Assembly: GCF_030463535.1 (NCBI RefSeq)
Contig: NC_132899.1
Span: 15,409,490-15,473,489 of the forward strand
Origin: Salminus brasiliensis
Taxonomy: Eukaryota; Chordata; Actinopteri; Characiformes; Bryconidae
Reading direction: 5' to 3'
Length of the DNA stretch: 64,000 bases
Shown here: piece after piece, positions 1 through 12,449 of the stretch
Layout: the number at the start of each line of letters is the position of its first letter
Position numbering within the stretch: position 1 is the stretch's first letter
Notes under the pieces: generated by a model
The model's database searches: none
What the model was told of the DNA's origin: nothing
What the model saw: the letters and a program-made list of their open reading frames with translations, nothing else
Program-made: the position numbers and the translations under genes

Positions 1-209
1 GTAAAAAAATCTGCTGGGAAAAGTTGATTTTCTCCTCTCTATCTAAGCTGAACACTGAGTGGTTTATCTGGTGGTCTACATAGTTAGACACAGTAAAACT
101 ACTAGTGAAATGCTTTGACAACTGATCGCTCACATGAAACAAAAGGATGGAATAAGGTAATGTAAGGTAATGTATAAGATAAACATGAAATATATAAGAA
201 TAGAAATAG

Positions 210-210
<1 letters not shown>

Positions 211-254
<44 letters not shown>

Positions 255-267
255 TATATATATATTC
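211..267. repeat. (TA)n microsatellite with CA interruption
   Basis: About 18 TA units, a short CACA interruption at 247-250, then further TA units and a short CA run. Confidence 0.95.
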
Positions 268-1830
268 ACACACATTACATTTACACAAAATGCACACCTG
301 AAGTGTAAAATGCTTAGTGCTTAGTGGATACTTTTGTGCAACTGAGCAGGAGGTTATAACTATTATAATAAGTGATTATGTTCAGTGAGTCCTGGTTGAA
401 TTTGAATGGCTTGTGCAAAGAAACCCCTTCTTACCCTCTCTGTGTTTGTTTTTAGGGAGCGTATGTGCTTCCCTGACTTCAACAAAGAGAGCAGTCCACT
501 GCATGGATGGCTAAGGTCCTTTACAATCGCCCTGGCCTTGGTCCTGCATCGCTTGCTGTGGATGGTCTTCAGGTCAGGGAACTCAGTCCAAATGATGCAC
601 TCAACTGAACACACCACCCATTTTTTCTGAATGCTTTGGGTGTGTTTATACTTGTGTTCGTACTTGTCAATTTTGGTGAGCTTAGAATGAACGCTGGTGT
701 GATTTCTCTGTTAGTATAGTTCGTTTGAGTAAGTGTAGACTGCGCTCCAAACACGCAGCCGAGATCGCCTGAGCCAGTGGGCCTCAGCTCATTTCTAAAC
801 GAACTCTAATATCAACCTTGCAGCTTGCCCCACCAACATCATGCCATCCGCATCCACCTGTTTCACCACGGGTGAGTCTCCATGCAGAAAGAAAACTGCC
901 CATGTTTCTGCGCTCTTGCGATATGGTTTGGGCTGTGTACCAAACAACATATTAACTCAGTACATAGTGTTTCAAAACTAGTCACCGTTAGAATTGGATT
1001 TCATTACAGCAGATGCCTCAAAAGACTTAACGTATGTCATTCTTTGAACAAATTAGCATGTGTTCATCACTAATAACATGACAACACGATATAGTAAGCC
1101 AGGTTTAAGGGTCCAGTGGTTAGATTTTAAGATTTTCCCATTAGTTATTGCATGGATCACGCAGGATCCACAGAAACACCCATCCTATGCCGAACTCTAC
1201 TTGCAGCCTTCTGTTGTATGTGCATAATACACCACTTTTTTCCCTTTTGGTTCGATAGCAAATATGTCAGCATGAATGTAAAGCAAACCAGGACTAAAAT
1301 GTGATAATGTATTATGATCATGCTTGGTCTGGACCAATGGAAGCGAACTACAGGTATAAACACACCTTTTTTGTTTTTCCTTTGACTTTCCCCTTGCTTT
1401 TGCAACTGCAATTTTTAATTTTTGCACATCATCTTAAAAAGGAATAACTTCTACTTAATGACTGGAAATTAAATAAGTGCAATTATCCCTACTTTAATGT
1501 GAAGTCAGGAACTGAAAAGGACTCTCTTCCTTCCCTCAATAGTTCCTATCAGTCCAGCAAACTACATCCTGCATTGTTGTTAGGAGTCTCATTTTCTCTC
1601 TCATTTTTTGGAAACTTCGCACTCCCTCTTCCTTATCTAATCTCAATTCCTAATCTCATCACACATTTTAAGTGCTTGTACACATACAATTTGTACTGTA
1701 CTGTAAAAATACATAAAGAAACAAAAAATCATTTACTACACTACACTGCTTGGAAAAAGCAAGTACATGGCATGGCGGTGATGTGTAGAACTAGTAGCTG
1801 TATTTGGAAGCATTTTGATATGTACATACA
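268..1830. other. Non-coding stretch, no gene recognised
   Basis: Short open frames only. A splice-like segment (acceptor ttgtttttag at 445-454, donor caggtcagg near 570) has an open frame but no recognisable family. The part from about 640 to 880 has a repeat-like texture but could not be classified. Confidence 0.4.

Positions 1831-1876
<46 letters not shown>
1831..1876. repeat. (TG)n microsatellite
   Basis: A pure TG tract of about 46 bp. Confidence 0.95.
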
Positions 1877-1877
<1 letters not shown>

Positions 1878-1904
1878 TTGAAAGCCTGAGCCTGATCTCC
1901 CCCT

Positions 1905-2260
1905 GCTGCGTTTAGCGAGAGGTCCTCTTGTCCTGATTCAAAGAGCGATGCAATGAGGAGGCCCCGATAATATCAGGATAACAAGAGCTAATTAAATTTA
2001 GTGTGATCACTGGAGAGTGAATTATTTAGAGAGAGAGGCTGAACCGCTGTTAGATTGCAGCCACTCAGTTTCATTTCTCCTTTTGTTCAACCCCAAGCCT
2101 CACTCTCTGCCTCCTAACAAAGGGCGGGCTAACATCTCAGTCTTCTGTTTGCTAATAAATCATTCATATACCCCTGTGTTACTCCATCTCTGACTATGTG
2201 TTAATTATCTTCTACAGAGCATGAATGATTTTCCTTTTAAACGTACTAGCAGCAATTTAT
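1905..2260. other. Candidate conserved non-coding element
   Basis: Unique, balanced-composition DNA with several TAAT-type cores (gagctaattaaattta near 1987, gctaataaatcattc near 2151), no simple repeats and no coding frame. The texture suggests a regulatory element, but conservation cannot be tested here. Confidence 0.3.
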
Positions 2261-2269
2261 GTGAGTAAA

Positions 2270-3290
2270 CGTTTGTACATGGGGGTGGGGGGACTGGGGG
2301 GTGTTAAGATTTATGCACCAAATCAGTGTATCGATTAGCATATCCGAAACTAAGAGTGGATTAATCGAAAACGCAACAAGCATTGATACCACGTAGAATC
2401 TCAACATTTTAACAAACGGAAATGGAAGTTTAACATCCCAATACTAAACACATTTCAGAATAATGAAAGTGTATAGTGATGTAATGCGTCATGATTAGAA
2501 TAACATCATATTATTTACCTTTACCTGTATTTACAGTCACACATGCCGCAAACAACACCTTTCAGATGCCTCAAATGCCCTGAACAACTTTATCTAACTT
2601 TATCGTAAGCCACATGAGAACATACAGTGTAAACAAAGCAATTATAGCTTAGAACTATCCTTCGTCAGGCTAATGACTATTGATTACTGTGTCTAGAACA
2701 GAGTCTATGAATTTGCAAGAGAAAACATACCTCCAGCCTCTTCCTTCAACCTTACAGCTAATCAATTGGCAGAGTCACAGATTTTAGTGCACAGCTAGTG
2801 TGTGTAATTAAAGACAGGCTCACAACATTCTACATAATTAATAGTGTAAATTTAGCTGCAGTTATAAGTTAAAAGGTGATTTTGGTTTGACTCATCTTCC
2901 TTACCCCATACTACACAACTAAATTAGGTATTTTCCTTATTATATCTCTTTAATTTCTCTCAATATGCAGTCCAAAAAGGTGATATAGCAAAGTGATGTA
3001 TTTTTGTAACAAAAATAAAGAAAAACAAAACAAAACAAGTTCTGAGAGAGCAGGAACTGTAGGAGGGATCATGTCAACAATCTGCCACATTCTTAAATAA
3101 AAAGAATGCACTGGCGATCCACCCCCCGACTGAAGATCATGGAGGACAACTCAAGCAGGTGATCACAGAAGTCTTTCCTTGGTAAAGGACCTAAAAACAC
3201 ACTCACAGGGATGTAGGCATTCCACTGTTATTGTCTACAATAAAGAGATGCCTTCATGAAGGACACTTCCCAAGATAATAAGATTATTAA
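2270..3290. other. Non-coding stretch, G-rich spot and repeat-like tail
   Basis: Contains a G-rich run at 2280-2303 and otherwise AT-rich unique sequence. From about 3040 to 3290 it has the texture of a decayed transposable element (gatcatgtcaacaatctg, gatcatggaggacaactc), which I could not assign to a family. Confidence 0.35.
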
Positions 3291-4108
3291 TCCTTATTCA
3301 TTTTCTATCTCAGGCTTCAGCTCTTTCTGACTTTTCTACACTTTCTTTATTAATAAAGTCAGTAAGATTCATCAGCATTTTCAATGTGTTCCTCAAACAT
3401 CCCTCTCTCTAGAATTCCTTCTTGTAGTTCTTCATAAGTTCACCAGTTCCACAAGCATAGATCCAAAGTTCTGAACTCATTATCAAGTCTAGCTCTTCAT
3501 CTTGCCAGTCAGACCCTGTCCCTGCTTCCATTCTCAAGGCCTGAGAGTATGCCATCTCTACTCTAGTTGCTTTTGTAAACAGAGGTTTGTCCTCTGGTAC
3601 TGTTCACGCTGGCCTTAAAATTGCTGCCGCTATTCTAATTCGAAAGAAACCAGACCTTGATTCAAACTCTCTTACTAGCTACAGGCCTATCTAATCTCTC
3701 TTTCTCCTTAGTAATGGGTAAAATGGTAGCCACACAACTTAAAAAGTTCCTCACTGAAAACAATCTTTCTGAGCCTCTTTAATCTGAATTTCTCACACAT
3801 CACAGTATTGACACACATCAGGCCAGTGGTTTTCAGAGCCGTCAGTAACCTTCTGCTTTCTGCCCATGATGGCCTTCTTAACATTCTTTTTGTTAATTTA
3901 AGTGCAGCTTTTGATACTATTAATCACTTTGCTACTGTCCTTTGCTACTGGAATGTTAGCAGTATGTATCTTAGACCTTAAAATCTGATGAAAGAGAACT
4001 CTCTTAGCTTAAATAAAGATATAACTGAAGTTTTGCTTGTAGGCCCCAACTCCCAAATCTCCAGACTGTCAGGTATTTCTGTTGTAATTGATGTTGTGAC
4101 TGTTAAAC
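3290..4108 (+). mobile_element. L2-type non-LTR retrotransposon, decayed reverse transcriptase (5' part)
   Basis: Conceptual translation with several stops and frame changes gives recognisable reverse-transcriptase blocks of the CR1/L2 group: SYRPI near 3680, a KVMEK-like block near 3720, LSAAFDTINH at 3901-3930 (the conserved FDT block), and EVLLVGP at 4028. It is interrupted by a SINE and continues at 4412. It is dead: many stop codons. Confidence 0.7.
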
Positions 4109-4411
4109 ACACTCAGGGGGGTCCCAAGTAGTCTTGCATTGAATAAGGAATGGGGTGCTGTCACTATGACCAGAGGATCGCTTGTTCGAATCCCAGTCAT
4201 GTCACCCAAGGCACAGCAAAAACACAATTGGCTTTGCTCTCTCCAGAGTCTGCTGACCAATGCATCAAGGCTGGGTACACAGCACTTTCCTCAGAGTTTA
4301 CTGGTTGTCTAGTGATGCTGCATCAACAGCCGTGTCAGAGGAGGCGTGTGTTAGTCTATACTCTCTCAGTGTCGAGAGCATAGTATGCAATAAGAGGGAG
4401 AATATGGGTAA
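4109..4411 (+). mobile_element. tRNA-derived SINE inserted in the L2 element
   Basis: Carries a pol III B box (GTTCGAATCCC, 4184-4194) in a tRNA-like head, followed by a body with gagagtctgctgacc-like and ggctgggtacacagcac segments shared with copies at 5085-5380 and 49390-49752. The flanking L2 coding pieces (EVLLVGP before, VRNLG after) would be contiguous without it. Not a functional tRNA gene. Confidence 0.7.
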
Positions 4412-5055
4412 AAATCAGCAATACGTCAGAAATCTTGGTGATTTCTCTTGTTTCATCTCTCAATAAATCTGCTTTCTTTAACCTCTACAACTTTGCCCAC
4501 CCTCACCTTTTTGAATGTCAATGATGCTATATCTCTAGTTCATTGTCAGCTCCCGTATCAATTATCACAAAAGCCCTCTTTATTGGTTATTCTGCTAAAT
4601 ATCTAAACAGATTTCAGTATTTTTAAAACTCCGTCGCCAGGGTTCACACAACACACATTCAGGGATCTGCACACCTCACTCTAATTCCTTATCAGCTACA
4701 CTGGCTGCCTGTCACTTCCCGGATCAAACACAAAGAGTTTTCTCACAATGAAAAATCCTTGATGGTCTCACTCAATCTTATCGTTCACAACTTCTCCATC
4801 TTCACATCCCCTCTCGCACTCAGATTCTCTGGTAGTCATCTGCTTGCTGTACTGCACACTAGGCTCTCCTCCATGGGTTGCAGGGCATTTAGTGCTCTGG
4901 AATGTTCTTTCCCAATCTCTCTGTGAATGATCTTCAGTTACTTCAAATTTCAACTAAAGACCTACCCTAACTCACTTCATGTACTTAAGTTCTTAGTAAA
5001 GTTTCCTTGAGAATGAGAAAGGCGCAACATGTACAAGTAAAAATAAATAATTTAA
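4412..5055 (+). mobile_element. L2-type retrotransposon, C-terminal reverse-transcriptase part and 3' end
   Basis: Resumes with YVRNLG near 4418 and continues with decayed QNSA-like, HWLPV (about 4700) and FKxQLKTY (about 4940) blocks that are typical of the L2 C-terminus. It ends in gagaaaggcgcaacatg and an A/T-rich tail at about 5030-5055, matching the usual L2 3' end. Confidence 0.68.
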
Positions 5056-5084
5056 TAACTAACTGAAAGTAAATAGGCTTTACT

Positions 5085-5380
5085 TCAAATGCAAACCACT
5101 GGAGGCCCTAAGTAATTACAATAAGGTGCTGTCACTATGACCAGGTTCCCAATCATGCTGCTAGCCATCAGCAGCCAGCGCCCAGAGAGAGCACAATTTG
5201 CCTGGCTCTCTCCATGGTGGGTAGACTCACCACATTACACTGTAGGCCAGTGATTTAGAGCTGGGTACATGGCACTTTCCTCTGAGTACATTGGTTGCCC
5301 CATTAAGTTGCATCAGTGGGCAGTTCAGAAAAAGATATGCATGCAGGAATCTATATATCTGTGTGCATATTCTAAAAGAA
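5085..5380 (+). mobile_element. tRNA-derived SINE, second copy
   Basis: Shares with the copy at 4109-4411 the segments ggtgctgtcactatgacca, gagctgggtacatggcact and ttcctctgagta. Its B box is degraded (ggttcccaatc). Confidence 0.65.
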
Positions 5381-5537
5381 AACCGCCAGATCTAGCATCT
5401 TAAGCAGCCTACCAAGTTCTGAAACCAAATAAAAGATTTAAATAAAATTTAAATAATTATTTGTTAATGTTAGCAGTATGCTAACATATATATAGAACAA
5501 TAGAACGACAGACTAGGGTTAGACAGACTTTACGAGG

Positions 5538-5544
<7 letters not shown>

Positions 5545-5578
<34 letters not shown>
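5545..5578. repeat. (CA)n microsatellite
   Basis: A pure CA tract of about 34 bp. Confidence 0.95.
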
Positions 5579-5579
<1 letters not shown>

Positions 5580-5582
<3 letters not shown>

Positions 5583-6760
5583 TACTTTTTTCCTTTAAGG
5601 CAGATTTCACGCCTTATTTTAGCAGGCTATACCGAACATTTCACTTCATTTGATTGGTAGTTGCAAGTAATATTCTTGCCCTAAAGAGTAAGAACATTAT
5701 TCTGTCAAGGACAATGAAAGCCTTTATTACCTCCATAATTGTATTCAATGGATAATTTCCTTGCTGACCTGTGTGGGTTATTGATGAATCAAGGTAATCT
5801 AAATCCCTATAAGCACATTTCCGACATATTGATGAAAATGTTGGCCTTGGTAGTGGTTCAGGAATACCCCTCATTCGCCATAATCTCACAGTATGCAGCT
5901 CTAATGAATACAAAGTGAGCAGCACATGAGTTGGGATAAGTGCTGCACTGTTGAGATGAATGAAATCTATTTTACACAAAGGGCCATTGAAATTTTGTGG
6001 GGAGGAGGAGTCCTTATTTTAGGGGGTATGAGATGAACACTATTAAGCACTAAGTGAAATTGTTATTATCTTTTTCTCATTCAAACTGCTACAAGACAAG
6101 GTCACAACTCATGCTTAACCCATTCATTATCCTGCACGGCACATAGAAAATGTTTAACAAAGGGAAATATGTAGGCTGGATGTATGCTCATACGCTAAAA
6201 TTGTTTTAGATATTTCTTACACTTGTTAAAGCTTATGACATAATTCACCCTTCATATTAGATCATATCTTCACGAAAGAAACAAAAAAAAGACTGAATAA
6301 CATTTAATAGATTAAGTCATCTGTTTTTTCCAAAGTTGAACTCCAAACAAACTGTCATGACCCAGTCTAGCCACAGGAGGGGAACCCTTCACATACAACT
6401 AAAAGCACTACATGCTGCTCACAGAGATAACTGAATGTAATATCATCTAGTTCCTCTAAAGTACCAAATTATTGACACAGTCATACTATAAATAAACTCA
6501 ACTGAACCGAAATACCAAATCAAAGTTTGCTGTAATCTTTTTTCATTTCAGCATCCCATTTTTGCTATTGCTATTTCAGTGCAATGCTTTGTCCTTGTCA
6601 AAATAAATGTATTTACAGAATCTGGCAAAACAATTCTTACCCAGAAATATTTAAAGAAGTGCCCTATCAACATGAAATCCTTATGCTGATGCAAAAACTG
6701 CCAAACGCAGTCAGTGATCATAGTTAATTACATGGGGATAGCAGGAATATTTGTTCATAT
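5580..6760. other. Non-coding stretch, nothing recognised
   Basis: AT-rich unique sequence with only short open frames. No family, promoter or RNA signal stands out. Confidence 0.4.
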
Positions 6761-6761
6761 A

Positions 6762-6762
<1 letters not shown>

Positions 6763-6809
<47 letters not shown>
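6763..6809. repeat. (TG)n microsatellite
   Basis: A pure TG tract of about 47 bp. Confidence 0.95.
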
Positions 6810-6811
<2 letters not shown>

Positions 6812-7039
6812 ATGTGCAAGACTGATGTTCAATTATGTGCTTATTGATGAGGTCTTCAGTCCTCGACCTGTATTTAAAGACTATGTTTGAAGACTGTGTT
6901 TGGACAACCAGGGAAAGTTCATAGTACACAGTAATTCTTGGATTTTAAGGGGCAGCTGGTCAAGCTAAGCAATGTTTATCTGTTCATCCGACCAGGTTTA
7001 TCTGTTCCCGTATGTCCTATTCTATTAACAACACTTCTC

Positions 7040-7163
7040 CACCAGGACTAGAAAAGCTGTGTGTGTGTACGAATTTGTACATATGAGTCAGCAATGGGTA
7101 CAACCAAAAGTAGCTGAGTGCATTCATTAGGAGTGTCCACAAATATCTGGCCATATAATGTAT
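7040..7163. mobile_element. Tc1-type MITE, terminal fragment
   Basis: Matches in inverse orientation the start of the element at 56735: agctgtgtgtgtgtacg, gtcagcaatgggt, aggagtgtccacaaat and ccatataatgta at the outer end. Only this end is preserved. Confidence 0.6.
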
Positions 7164-7229
7164 CATGAACTAAAATCAATGACCATAAAACTACAACGCT
7201 TACCTAATAAAATGTATGCCAAAAGTATG

Positions 7230-8030
7230 AGCCAGTCAACTATTTTGTCTGGTCACAGAGGCAAAAAATCAAGGATGCACTCAGGCAATCGCTTTAGACA
7301 AAAGCTGATAATAGAACAGGTTGTACAGATTTCTGTCATAAACTGTGAGGCAGGAACATCTAGGAGGAACAACATCTAGGCCACCAAACAGTAGGCCACA
7401 CAGAACGGGACTAGTGAGCACATAGAAAAAGCTGTCCTCAGTAGCATCACTCATTATAGAGGAATAATTTGCCTCTGAAAGCAACATCACAAAAGGAGGT
7501 GTATGTTAGGAGCTTCATGGGTTGGAATTTAATGACCGGGGAGCTGTAGACAAATCCAAGATCACCTTACATTATGCCAAGCATCAGCTAAAGTAGCAGA
7601 AAGCACACCACCACCACTGAACCCTGGAGCAGTGGAATTCTAGGCGAACACTACATGCCCAAATGCATTGTCAACTGTATGAGTATGAGTTTGGTAATGA
7701 AAAATGGTCTGGGGCAGCTACATTCTGGAGAAAGGACATGTTAATGCTGCAGCATACAAATTCACATCTTCCAACTTATGGTGACAACATTTTGGGAATG
7801 ACATTTACCTAATGCAGTACGACAAGACAATCAAACACCTGAATTGAGCTGCAGACTAAGAGTCAGGTCTTTTGTTCCCAGAATCCCAGTGCCTGGATGT
7901 TACTAACGATTTTAAGGTTAAACGGAATTAATTCCTGCAGCCATGTTGCATAAGCTAGAACGTCTTCCCAGAAAAGTGTAGGCCTTTATAGTAGCAAAGA
8001 TGGGATACACTCCATATTACTTGTGAGACG
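7230..8030 (+). mobile_element. Tc1-like transposon relic (transposase decayed)
   Basis: The order and wording of short segments follow the common teleost Tc1-like element: gccaagcatcagctaaa near 7580, ctggagcagtggaattct near 7624, atgctgcagcatacaaa near 7744, then cgtcttcccagaaaagtgt near 7963, which corresponds to the SLPRRV-like C-terminus of the transposase. Many stops and indels; no intact frame. Confidence 0.6.
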
Positions 8031-8089
8031 TTCAACAACCATATATGGATGTGACATTAATTACATACTTCTCTCTCTTACCATGTACC

Positions 8090-9500
8090 AAATTTAATCA
8101 AGGATGTTGTGGAAATACTGACTTTAATACGTTAAAGTCAGAATCTACATCTTAAAAGAAGAAGCTGACATAAATGGATTGCTCATACCACCATTAATAA
8201 TACAGGAGACCAGTGTCTTCATTGGCTAGAAAAAGAACCAAAGGGTCATCTGAGGCGATATTTTAAATATTCATTACTACATAAACCCCAAGCCCTACAC
8301 TGGCTGAAAATTGCTTTGAAGATGAGGTTGGGTGTGAAGGATAACTTTAGCAAGGTTGGTTTTCTAATTGACAAAAGATCCTTCATGAGTAAAAGTCTAT
8401 AGGCAATCCTCAGAAGCAGTTTCTCTTGTGGAAGACATTAAGATTCACTCCCATTTGCATAATGCCTTTAGGTCCAGTATAGACATTAATTACATTGATA
8501 ATGCATTAATTTTTCACTTTGCATACTACTCCAGTCGTTAAGCACTCCCTCGTTTTACTCAAAGGTCAGTTTTAATCACTGACTATGCTAAAACAGATGT
8601 TTTATTACAACCCCTCATTACGCTTTGTTCAAATTAAAGGAAATGATCACTAAGAACTCATCAAACTCTGCCATGCCCATCATTTAACTAGAACTTAATA
8701 ATTCTCTTACCTGCCAGGACTGTGCCAGGCTATTTTTGGCAAATACAGTCTTAATTCAACTGCAGTTGTATGAAATCCAGACTAAAATCAGAATAAACCC
8801 TCTTGTGAATATTTAGATGATTATTATATTTGTAATCGATCTCTGTCAGTATTATGTTACAACAGTAGCAATGCTCTTAATAGTTAAAATATGATTTTGT
8901 AAAATTTGTGACGCATACACTTATATACTATGTTTAAATGACATTATGTGCTTGTGAACTTGAGAAAATGTCAAATATATCCAAAGCTTTTTATGTCAGC
9001 TTTAGTATTACATACACATTTGTTGTCATAAATATATAATACCATTATATATTTTTATGCTTATATTTATTCATTTCTTTGTTGTTTTTAATGTGTGATC
9101 CACCATCAGGATTGCTACTTAATTCCATTGAACTCTATCCATCTATATATGTATGTATGTGTATATCTATCTATCTAGTAAAATACAAAGTGTTAGGGAA
9201 AGACATTAGAAAGCCCAAGTCACATTACAACAAACTTCTCAATCCCATTCTATTGAAAGTTTCTCTTACCATGATCTCTCAACAAAGAATGAAGAAGTGA
9301 GTATATTTTGAAGTATGATACAGTGTTTTGTTCAGTGTAATGCCACACAAAACTAAAGGCCTTGTTTATAAAGCCTTGCTTATTCCCTCTGCAAATCAAA
9401 CTTTATGAACTCATACAGTGAAACTGTTCAATAAGAACACTCATTTACCTACGCTAACAACTTCAAAAAAGTATGTTGTTCAGTATGTGCCTTTCCTATA
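8090..9500. other. Non-coding stretch, nothing recognised
   Basis: AT-rich unique sequence without convincing coding frames or repeats. Confidence 0.4.
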
Positions 9501-9509
9501 ATGGCCATT

Positions 9510-9900
9510 TCACATGAGAATGTCGTGCCAGAAAGAGTCGGCCCCAAATTGCACCACCAGTCATTTTCATTAACAACCACGTTTTAATTAAACATTGATT
9601 ACCTGCTAATTAGTCTAATGATTGTCCCCAGATGAGGGGGACCAGGTACAGAAAGTGACAGAGGAGAAAAATGAAGGATCTGAGGCAAATGGAAATTGTG
9701 TTTGAGATCCCTGAGGGCTGACTGTTTTGTGATTATTTTTGCTTTTATAAATGAGGCCTTCACCATGCATTTCTCTAATTTATGTTTGTCTGATGGCTCC
9801 CATATGACTGATGCATAAAAGATTGAGTGTGTGCACATTTTCATCAAATTTGGGCAATTTTCTGCCACTGGAAAGCAATAAATAAATTCAAAAAAAGACT
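9510..9900. promoter_or_regulatory. Candidate conserved non-coding element with homeodomain cores
   Basis: Within 9581-9623 lie TTTAATTAAA, ATTGATTA, CTAATTAG and CTAATGATT, four homeodomain-type cores in about 43 bp. They are followed by about 270 bp of unique, low-repeat sequence. An open frame on the minus strand (9599-10000) has no protein-like composition. Enhancer function is inference. Confidence 0.35.
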
Positions 9901-9999
9901 GTGACTGGCACACATTCAAATTAATCTCCATTGTGATAATAAAGCAATGTAGCTGTTGATGCAAAGGTACTCCAGTCACTAACAGTGCTGCTAGAAACA

Positions 10000-11375
10000 T
10001 CCTTCAGCAAAAACAAGAAGACTTCAGCAACTAGCTATCGCACAATCTCACTTTCGACACTCCTTATTCATCAGAATTCCTATAATACATACATCAGAAA
10101 AATAAAAACGATGAGAAGAAAAGGAAGGAACCAAATCTATTTCAGGTCATTCAGTCATCTTAATATGAGCAGCAATTTATTTGTTTGTTTGTTTTTAATG
10201 CTTGCATGTAGTCCTTTTTACCATTTAGTGTACACAGTTTAAACTGTGGCACAACCCATCTAGATCCAAAGATAGCTGAATGAATGAATAAACAAATAAA
10301 TAAATAAATGGGAAAATAAATGTATCACAAAACCCCTATCATGAATAATGAATGTGTCATTCTTCGCTCCATTATTCTTGTTTGCTTTGATTCAGGCATT
10401 CTTGTTTCTCAGTCACAGGAATATTTCATCCACATCAAATACCCCTCCAGCATTCACCGTCAGCATCAATAAGCAAATGTGTGTTTTAATTTTTTCCACC
10501 CTGCCTTTGTTCTCCACCATGGTTGATTCATTAGAAAGCCCACCAGTGATGCAATGTGAAAAAGAGCACAAATGACACACATAATATAGCTAATCACAGC
10601 CCACTAACTGGTGGACACAACCCTATCACAAAAATCTGTCTTGGCTGACAATTTCCTATTTTCAACATCCTAGCTACAACTTTTTCTATTTTAATTAATT
10701 GTACCTTTAATTCTTAACTACCTTCATTAATTACTGAGCACTCAATCCTGAAAATGCATAGAGGACCATTTCGATTACTGGAGTGGTTCAGTAATTGAAT
10801 GATTGAATGTACACTTAAATAACCGAGCAGCCTGTGTACAGAAGAAAGCCATGCATCTGATGGTCATATATCTGTGACTCTTGGTGGGAAAAGCTTTTTT
10901 TTCTGGACCAATACCTTGCCTGGATCAGAGATGATTATGAGTTCAGTGGTGCGAAAAGCAGTATCAAGATGGGCAACGGAAAGATCGATTTCTGTTTTTA
11001 TGGAGTTAATTCAATATGGACTATTTAAACTGACGGGGCGGAGAGAGGAATGAGATTGTATTAGCTAGGTATGGATTTTTGCCATGTGAAAGCTTTGGGT
11101 GCAGAAGGAGGAATGGTTTACAAGTCTCGACACTGTTTAAAAGACCTTTACGAGGCTAATCACTGTAAACTATGTTACAGTAAAAGTCAGTATTTCCAAA
11201 GATCATGTTGCAGTGAAAGGTCTTAACCGGTTACTCTGTTTCCTGCCACATTACTGCTATATGTTAGGAACTACAAGAATTGTACAACACATATGCAGTT
11301 GTTGTCTGAAGCTTATCATTCACTTATCATTGATTGAATTTTTTTTTCTCCGTCTGGGGCAGAATGAGTGTACAA
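10000..11375. other. Non-coding stretch
   Basis: Contains a short (AAAT)n run (10285-10310). No gene is recognised; the open frames here lack family similarity and sensible composition. Confidence 0.4.
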
Positions 11376-11379
11376 TATA

Positions 11380-11435
11380 TAGGGCTGGGCGATATGGTAA
11401 AAATATTATAATATGATATTTAAAGACATGACATT
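11380..11435. mobile_element. Fragment of the GGGCTGGGCGATATGG dispersed repeat
   Basis: Begins agggctgggcgatatgg and continues with AT-rich gatattt-type sequence. This opening is common to a family of non-autonomous DNA elements in fish. Related fragments occur at 31915-31985 and, inverted, at the right end of the insert at 28313-28547. Confidence 0.55.
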
Positions 11436-11539
11436 TTGTCTGCATCAGCAGCGACAGATTCTTAAAAACTGCTGTTTAAATATTCTTCCATACTGAGTAC
11501 AGTGATTTAGACTGTTACAGTAGGCTGTTATAGTCAGAT

Positions 11540-12440
11540 CTTTTGTCAGCCACACCTTCTCAGAGTAAATGGTCGCCCACTCATCCAGCCCGACCTGCTG
11601 GAAGACTGACCGATGTGGGTCCCCGCTACCTGCGTCAGACCAGCTACCACCTACCAGTCCGACCACCAGGCCTGTCCCCCCACCACCATCCATGCCAGAC
11701 CAGTGGCACACCTCCCTACCACGGCTGCCTGCCTAATGACCATGTTAACATGTTAAAACCTAAATGGGCTCTTAACTATCTGCCACTATTAAGTGGAGTA
11801 TGGGCAGCAGGCCGCAGATCTTCCTAGCTACGGTGGTAAGCCGGGACCTTCCATGCATCCTGGCACCCAGCTGTTAAATTCCATGGTAAAGCAGAGAGGC
11901 GCAGGACAGAAGGGACAACAGAGAATGCAGGGCATTAGGACGCCATGTTTAGCTTTAGCTTTTGCACCAGACTCAAAGAGAGGGCAGAGAAGTTAGCCTT
12001 GTGATTGGTCAGGGGTATGTCGACGTAAACCTGACCCTTTTAGAACCGCCCATTCTACATTGAGAGGAGAGCAAATCTGGTAAAATACAGCAGACATTCA
12101 TTAGACTTTGGGATAATGTTCATAAGACATACTTCGTACTTTTACACTGGGGGGCCCTGAGGAGCCAGATTAACTTAATTAGAAAGGTTTAGGTTCCCAG
12201 GGGCTTTAAGCTTTTAGAATGGCCTTCATTGCTTTGACCTCAACCCTATCAAACATAAGTGTTGTACTGCACTTAAAAGTCTGGTCCACGGCAGAAAATC
12301 AACAAATTTATTTGAACTCTACCATCCAAAGGAACAGTGGTCAAATATCTAATCAGAACTTGCTGAAGGTGTCTGATCGAGGTACAACTTGCTAAGGAAC
12401 ATTTCAGCAATTATTAGGTGCGCTACAGAATTTTACCTGT
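11540..12440. other. Compositionally distinct segment, origin unclear
   Basis: GC content rises clearly relative to neighbours between about 11540 and 12070. Short open frames at 11543-11827 and 11793-11996 are Pro/His-rich and match no family I know. The part from 12220 to 12430 has the look of a decayed transposable-element coding region. A mobile-element body is the likeliest origin, but I cannot name it. Confidence 0.3.
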
Positions 12441-12449
12441 GTTCATTTC

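Noticed and set aside
445..575. Acceptor- and donor-flanked open segment that might be an exon
   Set aside because: The encoded peptide resembles no known family and there are no partner exons nearby.
1499..1915. 138-codon open frame
   Set aside because: A large part is a Cys-Val reading of the TG microsatellite and the rest has no domain.
4184..4194. B-box that might indicate a tRNA gene
   Set aside because: The cloverleaf is not preserved and the sequence continues into a repeated SINE body with two further copies in the window.
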